Source: CAVXHQ01 sp963789535 | GTDB taxonomy: Bacteria > Pseudomonadota > Alphaproteobacteria > Rhodobacterales > Rhodobacteraceae | DNA: 64,000 bases | Assembly: GCA_963789535.1 (NCBI GenBank) | Contig: CAWBKU010000003.1 | Span: 1 to 64,000 of the forward strand | Reading direction: 5' to 3' | Part shown: piece after piece, positions 49,740 through 57,130 of the stretch | Layout of the letters: each line of letters starts with the position of its first letter | How positions within the stretch are numbered: the stretch's first letter is position 1 | Translations under genes and position numbers: made by a program | Notes under the pieces: generated by a model | Seen by the model: the letters and a program-made list of their open reading frames with translations, nothing else | The model's database searches: none | Told to the model about the DNA's origin: nothing

Positions 49740-50360
49740 ATGAAAATCTCCCTTCTCGCACTTTCCGCCGCCACGCTCGCGCTGGCCGGCACCACCGCCA
49801 TCGCAGGTGGCCTCAACGCGACCGTCGTCGAACCGGCCGTCGTCCCAGCCGCCATCGTTCCCGTCGCGACCATCGTTCCCAGCGACTGGTCCGGCTTTTA
49901 CGCCGGTGGGGCGGTAGGCACAGGCAGCGGCGACATCACCGATACCGACAGCGGCGATGTTTTCGCCGAGTCCGACGATCTGACCTCGTATGGTATCTAC
50001 GCCGGCTACAACTACGACTTCGGCGCCTACGTCCTCGGCGGCGAGGCGTCCTATGACATGATCGACATCGACCAGGCGCCGGATGAGGACGTCTATGTGG
50101 CCCGCATCGGTGCACGTGCCGGGTACGATGCGGGCGCGTTCCTGCCTTATGTCTCGGCAGGTTTCGCGATGCTGTCGATCGACAACGGGACAGGGTCGGA
50201 CGATACAGGCTACTACTACGGTGCTGGCGTGGACTATCGCGTGACCGACAGTATCGTGGTCGGCGCCCAATACCTGCGCCACGAATTCGAGGACTTCGAC
50301 GGTCAGGGCTTTGATTATCAGGCCGATCTGGCGCAAATCCGCGTGGCCTATCAGTTCTGA
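49740..50360 (+). CDS. Outer-membrane beta-barrel protein (OmpA/porin-like)
   Basis: Encodes 206 aa. Signal peptide to about AIAGG (residue 23). The barrel shows alternating aromatic strands: DWSGFYAGGAVGTGSGD, LTSYGIYAGYNYDFG, VARIGARAGYDAGAFLPYVS and YYYGAGVDYRVTDSIVVG. It ends in AYQF, the terminal Phe signature for BAM assembly. It resembles the small eight-stranded barrels of alphaproteobacteria. A strong terminator follows, then a second barrel gene. Confidence 0.88.
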   Translation: MKISLLALSAATLALAGTTAIAGGLNATVVEPAVVPAAIVPVATIVPSDWSGFYAGGAVGTGSGDITDTDSGDVFAESDDLTSYGIYAGYNYDFGAYVLGGEASYDMIDIDQAPDEDVYVARIGARAGYDAGAFLPYVSAGFAMLSIDNGTGSDDTGYYYGAGVDYRVTDSIVVGAQYLRHEFEDFDGQGFDYQADLAQIRVAYQF

Positions 50361-50384
50361 GGCTTCCGGACTCGTCGGTCTGAC

Positions 50385-50410
50385 AGGGCGCCCCTTGGGG
50401 CGCCCTTTTT
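50385..50410 (+). terminator. Rho-independent terminator
   Basis: AGGGCGCCCC-TT-GGGGCGCCCT with perfect 10-bp arms followed by TTTTT, about 25 bases after the barrel-gene stop. It lies only 13 bases before the next start codon, so that gene may depend on read-through. Confidence 0.92.
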
Positions 50411-50422
50411 GGAGGAACCGTG

Positions 50423-50941
50423 ATGTTGCGATTTGCCGTCCTACTCTTTCTGGCCTCGACCGTCGGCGCGGCGGCGCAGGAGGCGGCGTGGACCGGGTTC
50501 ACCTTCGGCGCCGGGATCGGCGCAGGGCAGGTGGATCGGCCGGGCGGACCGGACACCGCGCAGATCTATTCGTTGCGTGCCGGCTATGCGCGCGACTTCG
50601 GTGATTTCGTGCTGGGCGGGCGCATCGTCTATGACCGGCTCGAGGTGCCGGAACTGGCCGACGACGAGAACCACTACACCGCGCTGCACCTGACCGCAGG
50701 TTACGATCTCGGGCGCTGGCAGCCCTATGCGATCGGCGGATTTGCCAGCCTCACGTTCCGGGGATCGGCGCCGCGCCGGTCGGACAGGGGCCTGCTGGCG
50801 GGGCTGGGGACGAGCTATGCCCTGACCGACCGCGACATCCTCTCGGTCGAGGTCGTGCGGCATTTCAACGACGATTTCGTCGACAGCAGCGTGGATCGTT
50901 CCGGGGAATTCCTGTCGCTCGCCTATGACTATCGGTTCTAG
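50423..50941 (+). CDS. Second small outer-membrane beta-barrel protein
   Basis: Encodes 172 aa. Signal peptide to about GAAAQ (residue 19). Barrel strands include WTGFTFGAGIGAGQVD, DFVLGGRIVYDRLEV and YTALHLTAGYDLGRWQPYAI; the C-terminus is YDYRF with terminal Phe. GGAGGAACC lies before the ATG. It has the same general design as the gene upstream but low sequence similarity. Its ribosome site falls directly after the terminator U-run, suggesting attenuated or read-through expression. Confidence 0.82.
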   Translation: MLRFAVLLFLASTVGAAAQEAAWTGFTFGAGIGAGQVDRPGGPDTAQIYSLRAGYARDFGDFVLGGRIVYDRLEVPELADDENHYTALHLTAGYDLGRWQPYAIGGFASLTFRGSAPRRSDRGLLAGLGTSYALTDRDILSVEVVRHFNDDFVDSSVDRSGEFLSLAYDYRF

Positions 50942-50950
50942 ATCAATGCC

Positions 50951-52543
50951 CTATGGGGCGAGGTGAATGTTGAATCGGGCCCGGATCGCCGCGTCCACAT
51001 CCGGCGCGAACCGCGCCTCGGCCCGCTGCCCGAGGATCGCCTCCTTGCGCGCTACCGCCTGCGCGATGAGGTCGGGGCGGTTCTTCTCTTCCCACTCCTT
51101 GGGCGAGGTCCGGTCCGCCGTCGCGGGATAGATGTATTCCGTCTGCATCAGCCGCAGCGTCTGGTCGGACCCGAGGTAGTGGCCGGGGCCGCCGAGGCAG
51201 GTGGCGCGCATCGTCTCGAGGCCGAGGGTATCGTCGTTCACGTCGATGCCGCGCACGCAGCGCAGCGCCTGCCCGATAAGGTCGTCGCCGAGGATCAGCG
51301 ATTCGAGGCAGAACCCGAGGAGCGAGGCGTGCATCCCTGCCGCCTCGTAGACCATGTTCAGGCCCGACAGGCCCGCCATCACATTGGAACACATCTGCTC
51401 CCAGCCGGCCTGCATGTCCGGCAATTTCGCATCCGCGATGCCCGCTGCGGCGCCGCCCGGCAGGCCGTAGAACTGGTGCATTTGCGCGCAGCCCGCCGTC
51501 AGCAGCGCCTGTTCGCCCGACCCGCCCGACATCGCGCCGGTGCGCAGGTCCGACACGAACGGCCACGTCCCGAAGATCGCGGGATACCCCGGCGAGATCG
51601 CGTTCACATAGACGACGCCCGCAAGGCACTCGGCGACCGCCTGCACGATGGCGCCCGCAATCGGGGCCGGCGCCGTGGCACCCGCCTGTCCCGCCGACAG
51701 CAGCAGGACCGGCATGCCGCCCTCGATGCACCGCTCCATCACGAGGCAGGCGTCTGTCGCGAATTTCATCGGCGGCACGACGAAGCAGTTGGAATTGCTG
51801 ACGAAGGGCCGCGCGCGCCACGCGGCCTCACCGCCCGCGATGAGGTGCAGGAGGTCGAAGGCGTCGGGCACGAAGGCAGGCTCGGTAAACGAGGTTCCGA
51901 CGTGCTTGAAGGTGCCGGCACAGCAGGCGTAGATCGTGTTGAGGTCCATCTCGCGGTTGTCGGGGATGTCGCGGCAGACCATTGGCCGTTGCAGGAAATG
52001 GATGTTGTCCATCCGCTCGACGATGCGGGCGGCGTCGTGCAGATCCTGCACGGTCGATTCGCGATACCGGCGCCCGTCGACGTCGACGACGTGCACCGCG
52101 GCCCCGGCGGTGCCGAAATGCACCCGCGTGCCCGAGAGCGTGAGGTCGTGCCCGGGCGCGCGGCCATGCAGCACGATGCCGCGCGCGGCCTTGGCCAGCA
52201 TGTCCTCGACCAGCGCGCGGGGAAACCGCAGGCGTCCGTCGTCGCCGAGAATGGCGCCCGCACCTGTCATCACCGCGACGCCCGAGGGTGGTGCGTCGGC
52301 CAGCCCGATCTCTTCGAGGGCGCGCAACGCCGTCTCGTGGATGCGCAGAACGTCGGCGTCGCTCAGCGGGCGATAGGTGCCGCCGGAGAGGCCCGCGCGG
52401 ACCGGGCGCATCGCCTCGGTCAAGGGGGCCGTGCGGGCGGCGTGGCGCGCGGCGCGGCCGCCGCTGCGCGCGGCAGAGGCGGCACGGCGCGGCGCGCAGG
52501 CGGGATCGCCCGAGGGGTCGAGGTCGGCGGTCGTATCGGTCAT
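50951..52543 (-). CDS. MttB-family methyltransferase, non-pyrrolysine
   Basis: Encodes 530 aa. Belongs to the trimethylamine methyltransferase superfamily: LSDADVLRIHETALRALEEIG, VHFGTAGAAVHVVDVDGRRY, FVSNSNCFVVPPMKFATDAC and LPGGAAAGIADAKLPDMQAG. The frame has no in-frame UAG, so it is a pyrrolysine-free homologue; characterised relatives demethylate glycine betaine, proline betaine or carnitine and pass the methyl group to a corrinoid protein. The N-terminal 40 residues are Ala/Arg-rich. The likely corrinoid partner is at 31269-31967. Stop lies 10 bases from the barrel gene, convergently. Confidence 0.88.
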   Translation of the reverse strand: MTDTTADLDPSGDPACAPRRAASAARSGGRAARHAARTAPLTEAMRPVRAGLSGGTYRPLSDADVLRIHETALRALEEIGLADAPPSGVAVMTGAGAILGDDGRLRFPRALVEDMLAKAARGIVLHGRAPGHDLTLSGTRVHFGTAGAAVHVVDVDGRRYRESTVQDLHDAARIVERMDNIHFLQRPMVCRDIPDNREMDLNTIYACCAGTFKHVGTSFTEPAFVPDAFDLLHLIAGGEAAWRARPFVSNSNCFVVPPMKFATDACLVMERCIEGGMPVLLLSAGQAGATAPAPIAGAIVQAVAECLAGVVYVNAISPGYPAIFGTWPFVSDLRTGAMSGGSGEQALLTAGCAQMHQFYGLPGGAAAGIADAKLPDMQAGWEQMCSNVMAGLSGLNMVYEAAGMHASLLGFCLESLILGDDLIGQALRCVRGIDVNDDTLGLETMRATCLGGPGHYLGSDQTLRLMQTEYIYPATADRTSPKEWEEKNRPDLIAQAVARKEAILGQRAEARFAPDVDAAIRARFNIHLAP

Positions 52544-52759
52544 GGCGGAGGCTTTCGGATGAGGGAGGGGCCGGAACGGATCAGTCCCGCCCGGGCCTGC
52601 CCCGCGCTGCACGGCCCCGCCGCGCCCCGATGGTGCGCAGCACGAGCGTGATCTGCCAACGGTCCGGCGACATCGCGGCCCTCCTGTGCGTCAGGTTAAC
52701 GCGGGATCGCCGCTTTGCTTGGTCGAAAGCGACGCAAGGTCGCTTTCAGGCCGCCGCCC

Positions 52760-53713
52760 TCACCACTCGCCCGTGGCACCGCCGCCGCCCTTGGTCTTGC
52801 CGCCGGTGGCAGGGGGGGACGCGACGGCCTTGCCGTCCTTGTCGGTCTTTGCCGGATCGCGGCGCGGCACCGTGAACGGCACGGCGTCGACGTGGCCGCA
52901 GTGCGGACATGTGGTGCGGACCTCGCCGTGCCCCTCGTGCTTTTCGGTCGCCGGTTCGAGTGTCACGCGCGCGCGCGTCAGGCCGGTCTTGCCGCAGGAG
53001 GGGCAGGGCGTGGCCGCCAGTTTCGCCGCCGCGCGCCGGTTGGCGCCGATGATCAGTGCCACGACCGCCGCCGCCCCGGCGCCGATCCAGTAGAGCAGGC
53101 GGTTGCTGCCTGCGGGCACCTCTTCGGGGGCCGCCGCGACCGGTGCCGCTTCGGGCGCGGGGGCCGCCTCGGCGGGTGCCGCTTCGGGCGCGGGGGCCGC
53201 CTCGGCGGGTGTTTCGGTCCCGGCAACATTCAGCATCCGCGCGCCGATCGCCTCGACGCCGTCGCGGATCCCGCCGGCGAAGTCGTCGTCGCGGAAGGCC
53301 GGCACGAGCGTGTCCTGCACGATGGCGGCAGCGGCAGTCTGCGCCTCGGCGCCAAAGCCGGGGCCGACCTCGATCCGCAGTTCGCGGTCCTCGGCAAAGA
53401 CGAGAAGCAGGATGCCACGCCCGCCGACCGTGTCGCCAAGCGCCCAGTCGGCCATCAACCCGCGGGCATAGACGTCGAGGTCATCGCCGCCGGTATAGAG
53501 CGCGGTCGTGGGCAGGGTGACGACCGCGACCTCGGCGCCATTGTCCTGCGACAGCGTGGTCAGCCGTTGGGCCAGTTCCGCCTCGGCGACCGGGCCGATC
53601 AGTTCCGCGTCGTCGGTCACGGGGGTCTCGGACCGTGACGGGTAGGTCTGGGCAAAGGCGAGCTGTGGCAGGAGGAACAGCACGGCGAGGAGGGTGCGAA
53701 AGGCGGCTGGCAT
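52760..53713 (-). CDS. TPM-domain membrane protein with zinc ribbon
   Basis: Encodes 317 aa. Signal peptide (to QLAFAQ), then a TPM/Psb32-like domain: PVTDDAELIGPVAEAELAQRL, GRGILLLVFAEDRELRIEVG and the end GVEAIGARM. Next comes a Pro/Ala/Glu spacer with a tandem EAAPAPEAAPA repeat (53130-53210), one transmembrane helix (LLYWIGAGAAAVVALIIGA) and a cytoplasmic zinc ribbon (CPSCGKTG, CPHCGH). TPM domains have been linked to phosphatase-like or PSII-repair roles; here only an envelope location is supported. It ends GGGGATGEW. Confidence 0.82.
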   Translation of the reverse strand: MPAAFRTLLAVLFLLPQLAFAQTYPSRSETPVTDDAELIGPVAEAELAQRLTTLSQDNGAEVAVVTLPTTALYTGGDDLDVYARGLMADWALGDTVGGRGILLLVFAEDRELRIEVGPGFGAEAQTAAAAIVQDTLVPAFRDDDFAGGIRDGVEAIGARMLNVAGTETPAEAAPAPEAAPAEAAPAPEAAPVAAAPEEVPAGSNRLLYWIGAGAAAVVALIIGANRRAAAKLAATPCPSCGKTGLTRARVTLEPATEKHEGHGEVRTTCPHCGHVDAVPFTVPRRDPAKTDKDGKAVASPPATGGKTKGGGGATGEW

Positions 53714-53800
53714 GGCAATGATCCCGGATGAATGACGACGCTCAATCGCCAAATCATACCCATCCCGGCAAGGATTGAAAGCGTCCCGGCGCAGCCCCGC

Positions 53801-54988
53801 TCAGGCGCGGGCCGCGGCGAAGGCAAGGAGCCGGCCCATGGCATCCGCAAAGCGCGCGTCGTCGATGGTCATCGCGACGCGGACATGGCCCGCGGCGGCG
53901 GCACCGAAACTCTCGCCCGGCATCACGGCGATCAGCGTCTCGTCGAGCAGGGCCCCGGCAAAGGCGTCGCCGGTCATGCCGGTCGCGCGGATGTCGAGGA
54001 GCGCATACATCGCCCCCTCCATCGGTGCCGCGCGCACCACGTTCTGACGCGAGAGCAGGTCCGCCACGATGTCACGGCGCCGCCGGAACGGGGCCGCGAT
54101 CTCGTCCTCGAACGCCGCGCCCAGCCCGAGGGCGTAATGGGCGGCATCCTGCACGAACCCCGGCACGCCGTAGGTCGTATTCGTCGCCAGATCGAGCATG
54201 TGGCCGATCACCGCTTCGGGGCCGCAGCACCAGCCGATCCGGCTGCCGGTCATCGCGTGGCTCTTCGACATCGAGCCGATCACCAGCGTCCGCGCCGCCA
54301 TGCCCGGAAGGGCGCGGGGACTCAGGTGGGTGCCGTGCCAGACCTGCGTATCGTAGACCTCGTCCGAGATCAGCCACATGTCGTGATCGGTAACGACCCG
54401 GGCGATCCCCTCGAGCGTGTCGCGGGTATAGACGACGCCGGCGGGATTGTTGGGCGAATTCACCAGCAGGCTGCGCGGCGCATGCGCGGCGGCGGCGGCG
54501 GCCAGATCGGCCTCGTCAGGTTGAAAGTTCCGGGCAGGGTCGGCGTGGATCGCGACGGGCACGGCGCCGACGGCGCGGATCGTGCCCGGATAGGTGGCAT
54601 AATAGGGGTCGATGTGCAGCGCGCGGTCGCCCTGATTGCAGGCGGCGTGATGCGTGGTGAACAGGGCCGACTGGCCGCCGGGCGTCACGAGGATGTTGGC
54701 GGGCGTCGTCGGCACGCCGGTGCGTTCGGCGATGCGTGCGGCGATGGTGGCGCGCAGTTTCCCGGTCCCTGGGATCGCCGGATAGCCGGTGTGCCCGCCC
54801 AGGGCCGCGTCGTGCATCGCGCGCAGGATCGGCGGTGCCGTGCGGATGTCGTGTTCGCCGATGGTCAATTCGACGATCGGCACGCCCGCCTCCTTCATCG
54901 CGCGGGCGCGGCGATAGAGGTCCCAGCCGTCCGAGCCGGTGCCGTTGATCGAGGTGATGCGCGTCGAGAGGGGGGCATGTGCGGTCAT
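53801..54988 (-). CDS. PLP-dependent class I/II aminotransferase
   Basis: Encodes 395 aa. Fold type I aminotransferase: IVELTIGEHDIRTAPPI, GHTGYPAIPGTGKLRATIA, LVNSPNNPAGVVY, SDEVYDTQVW and the PLP lysine in IGSMSKSHAMTGSRIGWCCG; the C-terminal Arg is in GHVRVAMTI. Substrate not determined; arginine-pyruvate or aspartate-type enzymes are nearest in style. Start chosen at MTAHAPLSTR; an in-frame start 36 bases upstream is possible. It shares its strand with soxR, about 43 bases downstream of it. Confidence 0.88.
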   Translation of the reverse strand: MTAHAPLSTRITSINGTGSDGWDLYRRARAMKEAGVPIVELTIGEHDIRTAPPILRAMHDAALGGHTGYPAIPGTGKLRATIAARIAERTGVPTTPANILVTPGGQSALFTTHHAACNQGDRALHIDPYYATYPGTIRAVGAVPVAIHADPARNFQPDEADLAAAAAAHAPRSLLVNSPNNPAGVVYTRDTLEGIARVVTDHDMWLISDEVYDTQVWHGTHLSPRALPGMAARTLVIGSMSKSHAMTGSRIGWCCGPEAVIGHMLDLATNTTYGVPGFVQDAAHYALGLGAAFEDEIAAPFRRRRDIVADLLSRQNVVRAAPMEGAMYALLDIRATGMTGDAFAGALLDETLIAVMPGESFGAAAAGHVRVAMTIDDARFADAMGRLLAFAAARA

Positions 54989-55031
54989 GGCGCCAGCCAG
55001 AACGCGGGCCGTGGGGGAAGTCAAGCCGGTG

Positions 55032-55490
55032 TCAGACGGCGCTGTCGCCCATCAGGTAGCGCGGCCCTGTGCCGCGCGCCGCGGCCCGGTCGGCAGGGTT
55101 GTAGAGAGTGCATTTGTCGAGGCTGAGGCAGCCGCAGCCGATGCAGCCGTCGAGCCGGTCGCGCAGGTCGGTGAGGGCCGCGATGCGGGCGTCGATGTCA
55201 CGCGCGAAGCCGCGCGCCATCCGCGCCCAGGTGGCGCGGTCCGGCGCCTCGTGGTCGGCGAGACTGGCGAGATGCCCACCGATCTCGGTCAGCGAGAACC
55301 CCAGCCGCCGCGCGATCATTGCGAACGACAGACGCCGGATGTCGGACCGCCCGTAGCGCCGGTGCCCGCCCGCATTGCGCAAGGGGCGCACGATGCCATG
55401 CGTCTCGTAGAACCTGACCGCCGAGACGGCGAGACCGGTGCGCGCGGCGAGGTCGCCGATGGTGAGGCCCTGCGGAGGTCTGGACGGCAT
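55032..55490 (-). CDS. soxR: Redox-sensitive MerR-family activator SoxR
   Basis: Encodes 152 aa. The MerR-type helix-turn-helix reads LTIGDLAARTGLAVSAVRFY and GGHRRYGRSDIRRLSF. The [2Fe-2S] cluster is held by CIGCGCLSLDKC (Cx2CxCx5C). In non-enteric bacteria SoxR senses redox-cycling compounds directly and activates small detoxification genes rather than soxS. A matching operator lies between this gene and the divergent VOC gene. AAAGGAG precedes the ATG. Confidence 0.93.
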   Translation of the reverse strand: MPSRPPQGLTIGDLAARTGLAVSAVRFYETHGIVRPLRNAGGHRRYGRSDIRRLSFAMIARRLGFSLTEIGGHLASLADHEAPDRATWARMARGFARDIDARIAALTDLRDRLDGCIGCGCLSLDKCTLYNPADRAAARGTGPRYLMGDSAV

Positions 55491-55514
55491 CGGCCTGCTC
55501 CTTTCAGAAAGACC

Positions 55515-55545
55515 TTGATCTCAAGTGAACTTGAGAAATTAGAAG
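55515..55545 (+). promoter_or_regulatory. SoxR operator within a 19-bp-spaced promoter
   Basis: TCTCAAGTGAACTTGAGA (55519-55536) is a perfect inverted repeat with 8-bp arms and closely matches the enterobacterial sox box (CCTCAAGTTAACTTGAGG). It lies between TTGATC (-35, 55515-55520) and TAGAAG (-10, 55540-55545) with the overlong 19-bp spacer typical of SoxR-activated promoters. It faces the VOC gene and also covers the soxR upstream region, so autoregulation is likely. Confidence 0.85.
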
Positions 55546-55599
55546 GATGCGGTCAAGAGCGCCGCGGGACTGGCCTGCGGCGACGACGGGAGAAACGAC

Positions 55600-55983
55600 A
55601 TGGCACGACTCGAGCACGTGAATTTCACCGTGAAGGATCCGGACGCCACGGCGGCGATGCTGGGCGACCTCTTCGGCTGGCGCGTCCGCTGGTCCGGCAC
55701 GGCGATCCACGGCGGGCGCACGGTGCACGTGGGCACCGACGACGATTACCTGGCGCTCTACACCGGCCCCGGAAACGATCCGCAGGCGGGCGCGGACACG
55801 AGCTATACGCGGCTGGCGGGGTTGAACCACGTCGGCGTCGTGGTCGACGATCTGGAAGCGGTGGAGGCACGGGTCGCGGCCCGAGGGTTCGCGCCGCACG
55901 GCCACGCCGACTATGAGCCGGGGCGGCGGTTCTACTTCCGCGATGGCGACGGGGTGGAGTTCGAGGTGGTGAGCTATCGGTGA
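55600..55983 (+). CDS. VOC/glyoxalase-like protein, SoxR-controlled
   Basis: Encodes 127 aa, one vicinal-oxygen-chelate domain: RLEHVNFTVKDPDATAAMLG (metal His), FGWRVRWSGTAIHGGRTVHV, LNHVGVVVDDLEAVEARVAA and the terminal Glu in DGVEFEVVSY. These folds cover glyoxalases, antibiotic-binding proteins and dioxygenases. The SoxR-type promoter upstream suggests induction by redox-active compounds, so detoxification of a quinone- or phenazine-like molecule is a fair inference. GGGAGAAACGAC precedes the ATG. Confidence 0.85.
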   Translation: MARLEHVNFTVKDPDATAAMLGDLFGWRVRWSGTAIHGGRTVHVGTDDDYLALYTGPGNDPQAGADTSYTRLAGLNHVGVVVDDLEAVEARVAARGFAPHGHADYEPGRRFYFRDGDGVEFEVVSYR

Positions 55984-56004
55984 CGTCGGTGCACGCGGCG
56001 GCGC

Positions 56005-56055
56005 CGGAGCCTCCGGCGGGAGTTGTTGCGGCAACGTGAAAGCGGGCGGCGCGCC
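56005..56055 (+). repeat. 3'-UTR-type dispersed repeat, copy C
   Basis: Core GCCTCCGGCGGGAGTTGTT at 56009, followed by GCGGCAACGTGAA and a GCGGGCGGCGCGCC end. It starts 22 bases after the VOC stop and is oriented with that gene. It touches the stop of the convergent YjbR gene. Confidence 0.75.
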
Positions 56056-56402
56056 TAGTCCGGCATCGGATCGAGAGCCGCCTGCGCCTTCTTTGCGAGG
56101 CCGGAACGGACGATGGCGTAAGAGGCCCGCAGCCGGTGGGCAAGTTCGTCCCCGGGGGTGCCGTCCGGCAGATAGACCCAGGAACGATGGAAATAGGGTG
56201 CCTTTTCCCCCACGCCCGCGTCGATCAACATCTGCGCCGTCTCGACGCCGTCGGTCTTGACCGAGACGCCGGTCTGGACCGCACCGATGCAGGCGAACAA
56301 CTTGCCGCCGACTTTCCAAGCGTCGTGGCCGCCGCCCCAGGGATCGGAGACCACGGCGCCGGGGAAGGTGGCGCAGATCCGGTTGACGTCGGCGCGGCTC
56401 AT
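56055..56402 (-). CDS. MmcQ/YjbR-family protein
   Basis: Encodes 115 aa, starting MSRADVNRICATFPGAVVSD. It has the YjbR pattern of a CyaY-like fold: PWGGGHDAWKVGGKLFACIG, VSVKTDGVETAQML, GEKAPYFHRSWVYLPDG and ELAHRLRASYAIVRSGL. The family is predicted to bind DNA or proteins, with no confirmed activity. It is convergent with the VOC gene and divergent from the DUF1697 gene. Confidence 0.85.
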   Translation of the reverse strand: MSRADVNRICATFPGAVVSDPWGGGHDAWKVGGKLFACIGAVQTGVSVKTDGVETAQMLIDAGVGEKAPYFHRSWVYLPDGTPGDELAHRLRASYAIVRSGLAKKAQAALDPMPD

Positions 56403-56440
56403 GCGCTCAGGTTGCCACGGCGGCGGCGCGGAGGGCAAGC

Positions 56441-57034
56441 ATGGCGGATCGGGTGGCGCTCTTGCGCGGGGTCAACGTCGGCGGGGTCCGGCTGGCCATG
56501 GCGGACCTGCGGTCGCTGGCCGACCGACTGGGGTGGCGCGGGGGGACGACCTATATCGCGACCGGCAACCTCATGTTCGCGGCCGAAGGCGCGCCCGAGC
56601 GACTGGCCGCCGACCTCGAGGCGGCGATGGCGGCCGCGTGGACGGACAGCGTCCCGGTCCTCGTGCTGTCCGGCGCGGATCTGGCGGCGGCGCTGGCGTC
56701 CTGTCCGGTGCCGGATGCACCGGGCAACCATCTGCACGGTATCTTCTGTTGGTCGGCGCCCCGGATCGACGCGGACGCCTACGCCAGTCTGCGCCTGCCG
56801 TCCGAGACGATCGTCGTGCGGGGTCGGACGGTCTGGCTTCATGCGCCGGAGGGTGTCGGGCGGTCCGCGCTGGCCAATGGCCTCGGGCGGGTGATCCGCG
56901 GCACGCAGTGGACCTCGCGCAACCTCAATACCATCCGGGCGCTTGTGGACCGTCTGGACTGCGAAGCGGACCTCTGCTATGGGAAAACGATGAAGAACGC
57001 GTGCACCCGCATTTGCTGCATTTGCCCCTGCTGA
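56441..57034 (+). CDS. DUF1697 protein with cysteine-rich tail
   Basis: Encodes 197 aa. The DUF1697 domain is complete: RVALLRGVNVGGVRLAMADL, LGWRGGTTYIATGNLMF, NHLHGIFCW, PETIVVRGRTVWLHAPEGVG-like sequence and GTQWTSRNLNTIRALVD. After about residue 172 an unusual tail appears (CEADLCYGKT, then MKNACTRICCICPC), with 7 cysteines in the last 26 residues. The stop is 96 bases before cysS. The tail may exist mainly because the same bases form a Cys-codon leader for cysS (see 56990-57034). Confidence 0.82.
   Translation: MADRVALLRGVNVGGVRLAMADLRSLADRLGWRGGTTYIATGNLMFAAEGAPERLAADLEAAMAAAWTDSVPVLVLSGADLAAALASCPVPDAPGNHLHGIFCWSAPRIDADAYASLRLPSETIVVRGRTVWLHAPEGVGRSALANGLGRVIRGTQWTSRNLNTIRALVDRLDCEADLCYGKTMKNACTRICCICPC
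56990..57034 (+). promoter_or_regulatory. Candidate Cys-codon leader peptide before cysS
   Basis: MKNACTRICCICPC, 14 codons of which five are TGC, is in frame with the end of the DUF1697 gene and ends 96 bases before cysS. A weak extended -10 box (TGCTATGGG, 56975-56983) could start transcription close to this ATG. Downstream, CGCGGGC (57042-57048) can pair with GCCCGCG (57090-57096), which in turn can take part in the local hairpin CCCGCGCGGG, so alternative folds exist. This fits ribosome-stalling attenuation on Cys-tRNA shortage; unproven. Confidence 0.45.
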
Positions 57035-57130
57035 CCTCCGTCGCGGGCCGTCTCTTCACACCCCCTTCCATCCGGTGAGATCAGCCAGCGCCCGCGCGGG
57101 ACAGCTTTGCCAATCGGATCGAGACCTGCA

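Noticed and set aside
50951..52543. Pyrrolysine-containing trimethylamine methyltransferase
   Set aside because: The whole frame is free of in-frame TAG until the natural stop, so no pyrrolysine is encoded.
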